A DNA stretch of 64,000 nt from Fallopia convolvulus (lineage: Eukaryota; Streptophyta; Magnoliopsida; Caryophyllales; Polygonaceae): assembly GCA_964016875.1 (NCBI GenBank), contig OZ024729.1, positions 22,464,494 to 22,528,493 on the forward strand, given 5' to 3'. This document shows positions 1-11,943 of this stretch, in pieces. The notes beneath the pieces are model-generated. The model was not told the origin of the DNA, ran no database searches, and saw only the letters and a program-made list of their open reading frames with translations. Every line of letters starts with the position of its first letter. The stretch's first letter is position 1. Made by a program: the position numbers and the translations under genes.

Positions 1-2
1 TC

Positions 3-3000
3 AGATCTATAACTTTACCAGAAAAGCTAGGAGATCCAGGGAGATTTGCAATAACGATCGGCATAGGCGACCACAAGTTCAAAGCTTTATGTGATCTGGG
101 AGCCGGTGCTAGTTTACTCCCTCTCTCGATCTGGTCCAAAGCTAATATGGGACCACTAGAGCCCATCAACATGCGGCTTTATATGGCAGATGGATCCTGC
201 ATCAAACCAACAGGGGTGGTAGAAGACTTTCCGGTTCAAGTGGGCAAATTCTTTGTTCCAAACGACTTCATCGTTATGGCAATGCCCGAAGATCCGGTGG
301 TACCTATTATTTTGGGAAGACCGTTCCTCGCCACAACTGGAGCCATAATAGATGTTAGGAGGCGACTCCTAACTTTCGAAATTGGGGATGAGGTGACAGA
401 ATTCCGATTCAAACAGTCAATTAATGAGACCAATAGAGCCGAAGTCAAGATGTTCTACACCCACCAGGAGATCATTGATTGTGGAGACCCTATTGGAAGA
501 TTGGCAGCAGATGACGAAATTTCTGGTCAAAGATGGGCAGAAATAACCCCTACAGTTTCAGTGACGAACCCCCCAACTGCGTTACAGATTCTCCTGGCAG
601 AAGAAGCAGGCTCGTTAACGACCCCACCAGCATCGTTAACGACCCTGGTAGAAGACAACGAAATTTCAGCCTTTGAATATCTTGAGGAGGAGTTGAAGAC
701 GGAGCCAGAAGAACCAATTCTAATCCCCGCTGAATCGTCCCCAACACTTAAACCCCTTCCAGACTCCCTCAGGTATGAATTCCTTGGTCCTAATTCTACT
801 TTGCCTGTCATCATTAATGCCAAATTAAAAGATGAGGAAGTAGGAAAACTCCTGAATGTGCTTAGGATGCATAGGAAAGCCATAGGCTACTCCCTAGATG
901 ATATAACTGGCATATCCCCTTCCCTTTGCATGCATAGGATATACATGGAGGATAATCATAAACCCACCATAGAGCATCAACGTAGGTTAAATCCTAACAT
1001 GAAGGATGTGGTTAAAAAGGAAATTATTAAATTACTTGATGCTGGGATCATATTTCCTATATCGGACAACCAATGGGTGAGTCCGGTCCATGTAGTTCCA
1101 AAGAAAGGAGGGATGATTGTTTTAGAAAACGAAAAGGGAGAGCTTATTCCGACTAGAACCACCACTAGTTGGAGGATGTGTATTAATTATAGGAAGCTTA
1201 ATAGTGCTACTAGAAAAGATCATTTTCCGCTTCCTTTCATTGACCAGGTGTTAGAACGCTTAGCCCAACATGATTATTTCTGTTATTTAGATGGCTACAA
1301 CGGTTTTTGGCAGATTCCCATTCATCCTGATGATCAGGAGAAGACAACCTTTACATGTCCTTATGGAACCTTTGCCTATAAAAGAATGCCATTTGGGCTT
1401 TGCAATGCCCCAGCCACCTTTCAAAGGTGTATGATGGCCATTTTTTCGGATATGCTAGAGGATATTGTAGAGGTTTTCATGGATGAATTTTCTGTCTATG
1501 GTTCTTCATTTGATTCTTGTCTTGCTAACCTTGCACAAGTGCTTTAGAGATGTGAAGAAACCAATCTTGTGTTAAATTGGGAAAAGTGTCATTTCATGGT
1601 TCAAGAGGGAATAGTACTAAGACATCTTGTCTCTAAAAGAGGGATAGAGGTAGATAAAGCAAAAATTGAGCTTATTGAAAAACTACCTCCTCCTTCTTCT
1701 GTAAGAGACATTAGGAGTTTTCTAGGGCATGCTGGCTTTTACAAACGATTTATTTTGGATTTTTCCAAGATAGCTAAACCTTTGACTAACCTACTAATGA
1801 AAGATGTAGTGTTTGAGCTGTCTCCAGAATGTCTTGAAGCATTTTACAGGTTAAGAGCTGCCCTCGTGTCCGCCCCCATTATGCAGTCCCCGGATTGGAC
1901 ATTACCCTTTGAGATTATGTGCGATGCCAGTGACTATGCAGTTGGCGCAGTCTTAGGGAAACGGAAGGACAAGAAACTCCATGCCATCTACTACGCCAGT
2001 AAGACGCTGGATGAGGCGCAGAGTAAGTATACCACAACGGAGAAGGAGTTCCTTTCCGTGGTATTTGCCTTTGAAAAATTCCGGTCCTACCTTGTTGGAT
2101 CCAAAGTGATTGTTTATACTGACCATGAGGCTATTAGATACCTAATGGCCAAAAAGGATGCCAAACCTAGATTACTTCGTTGGATGCTCTTACTGCAGGA
2201 ATTTGACCATGAAATAAGAGACAAAAAGGGAGCAGAGAACCTAGTGGCGGATCACTTATCTAGATTGCCAGTTGAGCATATCACCGAATCCAACAATGAG
2301 GTGCCAATAAACGATTCCAGACCAGACGAACACCTCCTGCTGAACGAGGTCGAACTCGACAAGACCCTCGTCACCGACCCCTTCAGGGTCGTTAACGAGG
2401 CACCGAGGCTGGAAAGCATAAATCACAAAGATAAAGTTCCAGGGCGGGTCGGCATGTCAGTCAATCAGGTCGTTACTAAGCCACGGAAGGTCCTTACCGA
2501 GGATAAAATAATGTCTCCAGGTTCGTTAACGATCCATTCAGTTCTGGTAACGACCGAATCAGGTAAGATCTCTGAAACCGAACTTGCTCAAATAAATTCC
2601 ATTCCTTCTCCTCCTTCTATTTCTTCTTCCCCAATATCAATCCATGCTGTTAGAGGGTCAAAAGCCCCTTGGTTTGCGGATTTCGCTAACTATCTTGTAG
2701 GAGGCGTGATTCCCAAGGGTCTAACCCCACAAAAGAAGAAGAAATTTCTCCATGATGTAAAACAGTACTATTGGGATGATCCTCACTTGTTTAAGCAAGG
2801 AAGCGATCACCTCTTTAGGCGCTGTGTTCCAGAAGAGGAGATAGAGAATGTGATCCGTTAATGTCACACACTTCCAATTGGAGGCCATGCAAAGGGATTC
2901 AAAACCACGACGAAGATTCTTCAAAGTGGTCTCTATTGGCCAACCATGTTCAAAGATGTACAAGCTTATGTGACAGCATGTGATGGGTGCCAACGCTCAG

Positions 3001-3959
3001 GCAACATCACTTGGAGACATGAAAATCCACTAACCGGGATATTAGAGGTTGAGCTATTTGACGTATGGGGCATAGACTTCATGGGACCGTTTCCCGCATC
3101 AGGCCCCTACAAGTACATCCTAGTTGCGGTCGATTATGTCTCTAAGTGGGTAGAAGTTGTTGCTACAAGGACTAACGACGCCAAAACTGTGGCTAAATTC
3201 ATCAAGACCAACATTTTCCCCAAGTTCGGCGTTCCAAGAATCCTTATTAGTGATGGTGGTTCTCATTTCATTGAGCGGAGCTTTGAAGCACTTTTGGCTA
3301 AGTATGGGGTATCCCATCGGGTGGCAACACCATATCATCCCCAAACCAGTGGCCAAGTTGAAGTTTCAAACAGGCAAATAAAGAGCATATTGGAGAAGAC
3401 AGTGTCCCGTTCTAGGAAGGATTGGTCCTCCAAATTGGATGACGCTCTATGGGCATACAGGACAGCATACAAGACGCCTCTACGCACCACTCCTTATAAT
3501 CTAGTGTATGGCAAAGCATGTCATTTACCGGTTGAGATGGAGCATAAAGCATTATGGGCTCTTAAGGAGCTCAACATGAACCTCGACGCGGCTGGAGCAA
3601 AAAGATTTATGGACCTGCAAGCATTAGAAGAATTGAGGCTGAAGGCGTACGAAAATGCTGAAATTTACAAAGAGCGCACCAAACGGTGGCATGATCGGAA
3701 ATTGGTGCCTAAAACTTATGAAGTTGGCGATAAGGTACTTCTTTTCTACTCTAGACTCCCACTATTCCCAAGGAAGCTTAGGACACGATGGAGTGGGCCA
3801 TTCGTGGTCCATCACATCTATCCTCACGGTGCAGTAGAGTTGATCGATAACCAAGGCGTAATCTTCAAAGTAAATGGCCACCGGCTGAAGAAGTTTCATG
3901 AGCAACCCGACTCGGACGAAAAGATCAGAGTCACTATGGCTCTCACCACGTCGGACTAG
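3..3959 (+). pseudogene. pol: pol remnant of element A: protease, RT, RNase H, integrase
   Basis: A single frame runs from base 3 to the stop at 3957-3959, broken by TAG at 1545-1547 and TAA at 2859-2861. An aspartic protease with a DLGA active site comes first (to about 400). A linker carrying two TCGTTAACGA palindromes follows, then RT at about 1000-1550. The RT box reads FMDE (1476-1487) where the family has FMDD, so a catalytic aspartate is replaced by glutamate. RNase H (DAS, TDHE motifs) spans about 1900-2270. A variable linker with more palindromes separates it from integrase (about 2690-3959), which has a CDGC zinc-finger half, catalytic D in GIDFMG and SDGGSH, and E in GQVEVS. The family job is particle maturation, cDNA synthesis and integration; with two stops and the changed RT box this copy should be inactive. 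Confidence 0.93.
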
Positions 3960-3969
3960 TCAGATGAGT

Positions 3970-4016
3970 ACGTCGGGCTAACGACGTTAAAAATAGCGCT
4001 TACGGGAGGCAACCCG
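3970..4016 (+). promoter_or_regulatory. two-hairpin module after pol (element A)
   Basis: Eleven bases after the pol stop there is a hairpin with arms ACGTCG/CGACGT (3970-3975, 3982-3987) and loop GGCTAA. After a short TAAAAAT and the word AGCGCTT comes a second hairpin, arms CGGG/CCCG (4003-4006, 4013-4016), loop AGGCAA. Elements B and C have the same two-hairpin layout at the same place, and C has different but complementary stems. This suggests an RNA structure under selection; the role is unknown. Confidence 0.6.
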
Positions 4017-4246
4017 CTTTTTAGTATAGAATTAGTTTAGTTTTCTTTTCTTTTCTTTTTAGATTCTTTTTCCTAGCTTTCTCTTGAAGTTCTTTTTAGT
4101 AGTTTTTAGGATAGAAATTAGGATAAATTTAGAGCTAACAAGATGCAGAAAAAGGGGCTCGAAAATCACTCAAGGAGGCTACGGTGGCTCGTTAACGACC
4201 CACCCAGGGTCGTTAACGACCCGGTTTGGCGAACCGACTCGGGAAG

Positions 4247-5187
4247 GTAAGTTTTTTCTAAACCCTAATCTATCTTTTATCCTCTACCCTAATTCTTACC
4301 TCTCCCCAGCCGCCACTACCTACCCCCCCTCCTCTTTCTACCCCCTTCTATTTAACCCTTCCCAAACCCTCAAAAATTCTACCCACAAATCTCTCAAACT
4401 CCAAATCCCTCAAATCTCCACCGAACCCCCTCACCATCGATCGGAATCCGTCACTCCACCGACCACCGAGAAGCCGTCATTACCGAAGCCCGGAAACCTT
4501 TTCTTCTCACCGACGAGATCCGAAGCTCGTTAACCACCCAATTCCGACCTCTTGTTCTTCACTTTCTCGATTCTCCGGTATGATTTCTAAACCCTAACTC
4601 GAAATTGCATGATTCATGGTTTTTTAGGGTATAAATTTCATATCTTGAATTGAGTTCATAGAGAGGATTGATTTATATGATTGGATTTTGCTCATGAAAG
4701 TTTGATTATGCTTAGTAGTTCTTGGCCTAGGGAAGGATATTCATGTTAGATGTCTCATTGTGAAAAGTTGATTTAGAAAAGCATGAAATTTTCTTGTTCT
4801 AGTATTAAGATACAAATTTTGCATATCAAAATTTCGGGTAAATTTAGCATGTTCGGGATGGGTAATTGAGCAAGTATGGGGTGCATATATCCGATTGTGT
4901 GCCTAGTGAGGGAGTATAGAGGACTGCATGCTTGATTTTGGCTTGATTTTTAAAGTTGAAAAATTCGGAATTCTGCGAACTGGCTCTCGGCAGCTCGTTA
5001 ACGACCCACCCAGGCTCGTTAACGACCCTGCATATCCTCAAAGATCAATACCCAATCCAGAATCGTAAACGACCCAATTGGGTAGTTAACGAATAATTCC
5101 GAGGATTATTTCGAGAGCAAGTATGGGGTCTCTTGCCTAACTTAACTTGAGTGGATATTATCTTGGAAAATCATGATTGTTTTGTAG
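4247..5187 (+). other. predicted intron in the leader of the env-like gene (element A)
   Basis: A donor reading AAG/GTAAGT begins at 4247, and an acceptor reading TTTTGTAG ends at 5187, six bases before the env-like ATG. Element B has the same donor (CAG/GTAAGT, 27,224) and acceptor (TTTTATAG, 28,180). The interval is pyrimidine-rich and then T-rich like a plant intron and has no shared reading frame between A and B. It contains two pairs of palindromes and two AAGTATGGGG words. That splicing occurs is an inference from the conserved sites. Confidence 0.5.
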
Positions 5188-5192
5188 ATCAC

Positions 5193-6795
5193 ATGGCAAG
5201 TTCCAGCAGACCCGCTACCCGAGCTCAGAAGAAGAGAAGGAACCAGAGGTCCCCATCTCCACCTCGCATGGACAATGTGATCTTGCGCAATCAAGGGCAA
5301 GCGGACCGATACAAAGCAATCCTAGACAAGGACCACAACACTCGGTGGTTCTCAAGGACAAGTGCTAAGGCCATGGGGATTTACACGGATGTCAAGGAGG
5401 CCTTCGTTATTCTTGGTGTGTCTCATTTGTTGAAGAAGGAGACACTACCACACTTTCCGGCCCTCACATCCGAGTTTCTGGCCACTCTAGAGACTAGTTT
5501 TCCGTCAAAGAATTCGGCGGGACGCATCTGGTTTAGGCTCGGTAATGTGAGTCGAGAATATACCATGGCGGAGTTCAATGCAATTCTGGAGCTTCCAAAC
5601 CCTTCTAGAGAGTATAGCCTGAAAGACTACAGGGTGACTCGGACTTGGAGCTATATCACTGGGGAGGACCAATCCTCCACAACAGCATTATCTGGGGCAA
5701 GCATCATCAACCACATATTCAGGATCATTCTCCGAGTCCTAACCGCTACATTTTGGCCAAAGAGAGAGCTGAACAGGCCAACAAGGACGGAAGTTGCTTG
5801 TCTCCGCACCATCCTTTTCGAGGAGCTCGGCCCTTTGAATTTGGGGTATGAATGGCTCTACTACATAGAGAAATCAACCAAGTCCAAGGAAGTTTGGTGT
5901 GGTAACTTGGTTAGTCTTTTGGCTACAAACCTCGGAGTCGACCTTACTCGCTACACACTGGCTCATGCTCAATTCCTCAACAAGAGCTATTGGTATAGCT
6001 CCGGTATTTTCATTCAAGCCGAGGGAGGGTTCAAAGTGAAAGTACAAGACCGCATCGTTACACCCACCCTTGACAAGTTGGAGCTACTTTACGTACCAAA
6101 TTGGTACGAGGCGTGGACGGGCCATGCTTACCCGTTAGAGCCCAAGCCGGAGGATGAGCTATCACTTAGACCGTGTGAGACAAGATTTGAGCGAGACGAA
6201 GAAGAGATGGATGAAGATGAAGATGAGGCTACCGAGGTAGTTGGCGATGACACTAAAGAAGCCGACACCGAGGGAGGTACGGAAGAGCTTAATTTCGAGG
6301 ATGACGACATCGACACGGAAGTTTTGGGCACCAACGTTCTCGTTGACGAGCCTACCAGGCTCGTTAACGACCATTTTCAGCCTCCTCCCTACATTCCTAA
6401 CGAGGCCCCAGCTTCGTTAACGAGGTCCCGAGGATGACTACCGACCCACCGCCAGCTCCTGTCAACCCTCATTCCTATGGTCTCATGCCATATAACCCGG
6501 TGCTATACCAAGACCATTTCTAGCCTCACTATCCACCACCTCCTCAGCCCGAGTACACAGGATCGAGTATGCCACCACCGTGGGCCGAGGATCTTTCTGC
6601 TCAGATGCAACAACTTCACCTCGAGCAGGACCATATTCATAGGAGGATGGACAGATGGGAGTCCGTCTATTCTGCTCGCATGTCGATGGAGGATGAGAGG
6701 CACCGTCAAAGAGAGGCGGATGATGCAGAGCGTTGGAGGACGATGTACGACTTCATGGGGAACTTTGAGCATTACTTTCCTCCACCGAACCAGTG
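5193..6795 (+). pseudogene. env-like (Athila ORF-1 type) gene, frameshifted
   Basis: The ATG at 5193 is chosen over an in-frame ATG at 5151 because the same start lies just after a conserved splice acceptor in element B. The product opens with a basic, serine-rich stretch (MASSSRPATRAQ), then the conserved Athila ORF-1 region of about 300 residues rich in aromatic and charged residues. An acidic glutamate/aspartate run follows (about 6180-6320), then a tail with VNEP/VND repeats encoded by the palindromes. The frame is lost near 6420, and in the continuing frame a TAG sits at 6521-6523; the original end is the TGA at 6793-6795. No signal peptide or clear membrane segment is visible. In the family this ORF occupies the envelope position after pol; its function is not established. 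Confidence 0.85.
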
Positions 6796-8509
6796 ATTCA
6801 GCTTGCAGAAGACGTTTTCCTTGTTTTCCATTTTTGAGACTTTGTAAGTTTTTTATGTCTTTTCTTTTTATTTATTTTGTTTTTCGTTCTTTTCTTTTCT
6901 TTTCTATTTCTTTCCTTCTTCTTATTTTTCTTACAGTGGGGACACTGTAATTTTAAGTATGGGGTGGGAAAAAGTAGAAAACTTGTTATCTTATCTTATG
7001 TGTCTTGTGTGTTTATTTGTTTTAAGTAGTTTCGTTTCATAAAAAATTGAAAAAATCGAAAAAAAATGGAAATAATCTAAAAAAAAGATTTTAGAATTGA
7101 TAGATATCCCTTTCTTAGGTTCTATGATAGTAGTTGCTAGCATGATCATATAAATCCTTGCAAGCATGTCTTTGATAGTATAGCCGGATTCTTGTTTTAA
7201 AATTGTGTTTTTAGGAAGGAATAGCACTTGATGAAATTGAGCACATATACTTTATAGCATAATGATGCAATCCAACAAAATAATTACCTTGTGAGTTATT
7301 TTTTTGCCTTATAGGGAGAACATTAAAAATCCCTCTTCTTTTCTTGTGTGATTTACTCTCTATATGCATATTATCTCTCGGAATTGTGATGATTATCTAT
7401 TTCTTGAGACCTATATAAGATTTATAGTTCATTACTTGTGAGAATCATATGATAGAGAACTTATTTTTATGAGCCCTATTATTCCTTATCCACCCTTACA
7501 TTATCCCTCTTTTGACAGCCAATTTGAGTCTGAAGCCTTTTATTTTTTTTAAGCTCCACAAAAAAAATTATTTCCTAGCCGAGATGAGCTTGACCCTATC
7601 CGGGGATTAGGACTTAGATTGGAGAGGTATCTTTTGTTGAGTGCAATGTTATGTTTGGGTTCGAAATTTTGGGATTATTGGTAAGGGTAGATTGGAAGTC
7701 TCTTGTTTCTAATATTATGTAAAAGAAAGATCTCTTGATGAGCAAAAGTTGCACAAAATAAAGTTGTTAAGAAGAAGAGGAGTACACGATGAAGCTCGTT
7801 AACGACCCTGAAGTGGGTTCGTTAACGAGGCAGCGAAGAGAAAAAGTTGTTAAAAAGAAGAAGAAGTTTGAAGTGCATGTGTGTTTATAGATAATATCAG
7901 AGATTCTTTTTATTTTTATGAGACTTTCTAGGATATAATGGGTGAGTGAAAGGAAGAAAAATGCATAATGAAGAGTGAGTTTGGTATATTTGTTTATGAG
8001 AGTTTTTGGATATGTGAGTTTTTAGGAGTCTTTGATTCCCGGATATTATTAGCACCACATGACCAAAATATTTCCACGCCTTATTGTCTTTACCAAGCCC
8101 CATTACAACCCGGCCGAATGGAAGCTTCTATGAAGTTTTTCATTGAGCCTAAGTTCTCTTGATGATTTTTGCTTGTTTTGACAAATCTTGGGTGGAGAGT
8201 ATTGGTGATATAAGTTCCAATTTCTATGAGTTTTTGTGTATAAGATGAGTTGAGTGATTGAATTTATAAGCCCCCAAACACTTGAGAGATGAGTGAAACA
8301 CATTATATTCCTTGTGAGATTGGGTTGTATTTTCTTATGTCTATTTGGTGCATATATGTGTAATGACATTAATAATCATTTGTTATTTCTCTTCTATGTG
8401 TAGATGTTGCTTTTTAGAGGATGGCTATGTCTTGATGAGTATGTTTGTTTGGTTTTGGTTATTGTTTAGTGATTGCTTGAGGACAAGCAAGTTTAAGTAT
8501 GGGGTATTT
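6796..8509 (+). other. long 3' untranslated region of element A, with polypurine tract
   Basis: No reading frame shared with element B was found in these 1.7 kb. The region is AT-rich, contains a palindrome pair at 7796 and 7819, and ends with GGACAAGCAAG and the polypurine word AAGTATGGGG (8495-8504) five bases before the LTR. The colinear part of B (29,764-31,464) is clearly related. Confidence 0.7.
6931..6964 (+). promoter_or_regulatory. 8-bp hairpin plus internal polypurine-like word (element A)
   Basis: Arms TTACAGTG (6931-6938) and CACTGTAA (6943-6950) are perfect complements around a GGGA loop, which fits the GNRA tetraloop pattern. The word AAGTATGGGG follows at 6955-6964; the same word forms the polypurine tract next to the 3' LTR. 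A pyrimidine-rich tract precedes the hairpin. Element B repeats the arrangement exactly at 29,870-29,903. Confidence 0.55.
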
Positions 8510-9957
8510 TGATGTTCGTATTTTTAGTATAGTTTTTAGTATATTTTCTTAGTTTATTAGGATTAGTTTTGATAGTTTAGGATTAGTTTTATGTGTTTTT
8601 GGATAGTTTTGCATATTTTTATGAAAAGTATGGAAGCTACTCTATTTTGTGTATTTTTGTAGGTTTTAGCAAGGAAAAGGTGCTATATGGAGCTGAATTT
8701 GGAGCGCTACAGTGAAAGACAGAGGAATACAAGATTGAAGAAGTTGGAGTTCGAGTTTCACGAGATGAAGTGTGGAAGAAACCAAGCCCAGGCTCGTTAA
8801 CGAGGCCACGAGATAGAGATTTCGAGAGTTGACTTTGTGACTCACCGATCCTGTGCAGGAATTTATTTACGTGTCGGTAGAGTATCTTTTTATGATTTTT
8901 AGGGTTATTATATTATGTATTTTAGGTCTTGTTATCTTTTTAGGATTTTATTTGTATCTTTTTAGGAATGTTTTTATCTTCTAGCCTTATTTCTTTCTAG
9001 CTTTATTAGTATAAATAGCCCTCTTGTTTAGCCTAGATAGGGGGGGGGGAATTTTTGAGAGATCGACTTGGAGAGGAGGAAGAGCCGAGAGGAGAGAGAG
9101 GATCGGAATCGAGATCGAGGCTCGATGGACGAGAGTTACCGGGTTCGTTAATCGTTATTTTGGTTCGGTGCTGTGTATTTTTTCGGTTTCTTCTGAATTT
9201 CTGTAAGACGGTAATTGTCTTATTAATTTGAGTACTGATTTGTTTTCAATGATTTCTTTTGTTAAATTTATTTGTTTCATAGTTATGATTAGTGAGTAGT
9301 CTTCTTTTCTAGGGTCGGGGTTAAGCCCGACATAGTTATGCATGTTTGGTGAGTAAGATTGTGTGTTGAATGCCTTTTATATATTATTGAGATTTTTTGT
9401 TGTGATTATACCGAGGTGAAAGTCGAGGTAATTTGAGTTGTTGACTTGATTGAAAGAGAAAGTTGTTAACTTGAAGGTTGATATTGTTTGAATACGAAAG
9501 TTTCAAGCTTTAGATCCAAAACAAGCAATTGAGTGAATTGGGTTACGAAAGTAAGTTAATTTACTTGATATTCAACGAAAGTTGATGAATTTATCTGTTT
9601 AAAGGCATGATCTCATCTTCTTACGAGTTTATATGCATGACTATGTTGTGGTGTCCCTAGTCCTAGATCTTTGTTTTTATTTGAATTTTCTTAAGAGATA
9701 TTCGTTGCTGAGTTCACTAGCTTGGTACCGAATCTGTTTAGGTCGTTAGTTTGAGTCTTTTGTTTACGGTGGTTCGTTAACGACCCTGACAACGTCGTAA
9801 ACGAGGCTGCTTGTGAGTGTTTTGCTTGTTTTTGTTTGCTTTTTAGTAGTCGATAGACAAACAACCTTGCTTCTTGTGGAACGATCCTGACTCCCCTATA
9901 CGCAGCGGGGTCTTGACTATAAATTTATTTGTTGTCCTGAGTGAAGGCCCGTCAACA
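8510..9957 (+). repeat. 3' LTR of element A
   Basis: Begins TGATGTTCG after the polypurine tract and ends GTCAACA; 1448 bp. A TATAAATA box lies at 9010-9017. A palindrome TCGTTAACGA sits at 8794 in U3. A pair (9774, and the variant TCGTAAACGA at 9795) sits 21 bp apart near the 3' end. Start, end and internal landmarks match the two LTRs of element B. Confidence 0.92.
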
Positions 9958-10137
9958 TCTATTAACAACGTTCCATAGTTTCTTTGAACCCCACTTGGTC
10001 GCCACCCACGACCAGTGAACCGTGGTGCGACTCAAACTGTGAGCTGCACCACCAACGACTGACAATATAGCTCCAATAGCCAAAGAAAAAACAAAGGACG
10101 CCATTATAGTAGTTGCAAGGAAGAAGACCTTTTCCAA
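9952..10137 (-). CDS. short open frame, unrecognised, one hydrophobic segment
   Basis: A 61-codon frame with an ATG at 10,137 encodes a hydrophobic stretch of about 25 residues (FSLAIGAILSVVGG) followed by a tryptophan-rich part (HWSWVATKWGSKKLW). The last codons run into the LTR of element A, so the original frame is cut by that insertion. DNA matching its 3' half, including the words coding WVATKW, recurs near 17,310-17,370 on the same strand. It may be a fragment of a host gene or of an old repeat; I do not recognise it. Confidence 0.25.
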   Translation of the reverse strand: MEKVFFLATTIMASFVFSLAIGAILSVVGGAAHSLSRTTVHWSWVATKWGSKKLWNVVNRC

Positions 10138-11770
10138 TTGATGTTACCAAATGCCAATGTCATCATCCTTTTCGGTTATTGTAACCTATGAGAAAGAGTG
10201 TTTCCAGTTATAGTACGAGGAGGAAGAGTGATTGTTTGAGAGTTATTATTTTTGTTAACAAAATATTCTCTACATATACCAGGAACATAACGCATAAAAA
10301 ATAACTACATACAAGAACAAATTACATACATGTTACATACAAGAAATAAATTAGTTAAGATTAATTTTTTGAAAAGTATCATGGACCATGATAACTCTTA
10401 AAAATTATATCATAGACTACATTTAAGCTTAATTATTTGAAAAGTAATTAGACATATAAGAACAAATTACAAGACATATATCATGAACATAACTCATAAA
10501 AATAACTACATACATACAAGTTACATACAAGAGAAAAACATATTACTAAGAACTACCAATTTTTTTATTCAATAATACCAAATTTTTTACTTTGAAATTG
10601 ACCCTTCAACTAATTTCCTATTTTGTTTGTTGGGTAATTTCCTAGAGATAACTCGATCCAAATGGGTTAAAGCAAGAATCTTTTAGCCAACAAAGTGGTG
10701 CAAAGCTTATATGAATTTAATGCATGTTTGTGACTTTGTTCTTTTTTTTTTATGAAATAGATGTCAGACTGTCCAAACTATGTTCAACTAAATGGTGTTT
10801 GTATTTTGAATAATTGTTTGTATTTTGTATTTAATTTAAATTTCAAATTTTTTTTATTGAAAATAAGGTAATTTTTGTATTACAAATCTGATTTTTTATT
10901 AAAAAAATAAAATAAAATAAAACAAGTCGGTTAACCGATAAATCATACCAAGTTTCACGGTTAACCGATAACGAACGGTACAGTTATGGTTATTGAAATT
11001 TACTAACCGACCGTGCCAACCCCTAATTGGAAGATAAGAAAGTTAGAATGTTATCAAAGGGATGAAGAGTATTATCTTAAAACACTATTGTAAGAGGTAT
11101 ATGGAATCTAATTTTCTCTTTTTCATATTTTATGCCTAAAAATTGGTTATTTTGTATGAATTTGATTCATTTATTAATTTTCAAAAAATATTTGAATAAA
11201 CCACCAACTCCAGATATTCGTGACCGAAGGATGCCTTCGAGTATACGTGACCATATGATAGTGTTTTCTATAGTCACTAAAAGCCTAAGTTGTAGTAGTG
11301 CCATAACAAATTTGCATAATCCGTTATTGAATTAGATTTGTTCAAGGGCAATTGACGAAAAGTAATTGTATACGAAATATTTTCTTAAAATACTATTGTA
11401 AAAGGTATATGGAATATAATTTTTTTTTCTAATGAGTTAAAATAATAAGCATTTTTCTACTTTCATAATGTACTAGCTAAGCCCTTTAAAAGAAGATGAC
11501 TAATCATATGACAGTGTCAATTTTTTTCATATTTCGACAAAAAGTATTTTGAAATTCAAATAAGATGAATGTAACGTATAACAACATGTATCATGTAAGC
11601 CATATTATAAATAGGCTAATTAAGGATGTAAATGAGTTACAAATTTAGGAAGAAGGGAAAAAGAAAAATAATTTACTAAACTAGTTCACCCATTATAGTG
11701 ACAATTTATGCGGGATAAAAACAAAAACACAAACGAAAATAAAAAAATAAAACCTCTCCTTTTTTTATTT
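10138..11770. other. AT-rich DNA without recognised genes
   Basis: Contains two imperfect direct repeats. One is a roughly 60-bp unit with AACATAACxCATAAAAA and CATACAAG (about 10,280 and 10,485). The other is a unit with CTTAAAA and CACTATTGTAAxAGGTATATGGAAT (about 11,070 and 11,385). Two GGTTAACCGATAA words lie at 10,930-10,970. I see no coding sequence. Confidence 0.5.
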
Positions 11771-11923
11771 TGTTATAAATTAGAGAGAATAGAGAGAAAT
11801 AGGGAGAAAGGGAAGAGATCAGATCCGTCTTATTAGGTCACCCATAGGGGCCTTTTATAGAGAGAGTACACGATCAAATCTAGGGTTTCCATATGTACAT
11901 CTAAATATAATATTATTATAACA
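11771..11923 (-). repeat. 3' LTR of the copia element
   Basis: A 153-bp LTR with inverted termini TGTTATAA/TTATAACA. The other LTR, at the right, keeps only 48 bp before jumping into a 54-bp tandem repeat. Between them the duplication TATTT is still intact, so the loss happened inside the element. Confidence 0.8.
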
Positions 11924-11943
11924 CTCCCCCTTAGATGTACATC

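Larger units (their letters stand above)
1..9957 (+). mobile_element. Athila-type Ty3/gypsy element A, 5' part outside window
   Basis: The order protease, RT, RNase H, integrase, env-like ORF, long 3' untranslated region and LTR is that of the Athila lineage. The 3' LTR at 8510-9957 matches both LTRs of element B, so A and B belong to one family. The 5' LTR, leader and gag lie left of the window, so no target-site duplication can be read. The element carries 14 exact copies of TCGTTAACGA. Its pol and env-like frames are both broken, so this copy could not move unaided. Confidence 0.93.

Noticed and set aside
4084..4533. 149-codon plus-strand frame before the env-like gene of A, and its counterpart at 27,121-27,516 in B
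   Set aside because: Only the first part, up to the predicted donor, is shared in meaning between A and B; the rest is pyrimidine-rich intron-like sequence.
6477..6950. Plus-strand frame overlapping the end of the env-like gene
   Set aside because: It is the wrong frame; the matching frame in B and the continuing motif (RTMYDFMGNFEHYFPP) identify the real one.
10920..11030. GGTTAACCGATAA words as possible relatives of TCGTTAACGA
   Set aside because: The core differs, spacing is not 21 bp, and they lie outside the Athila elements.
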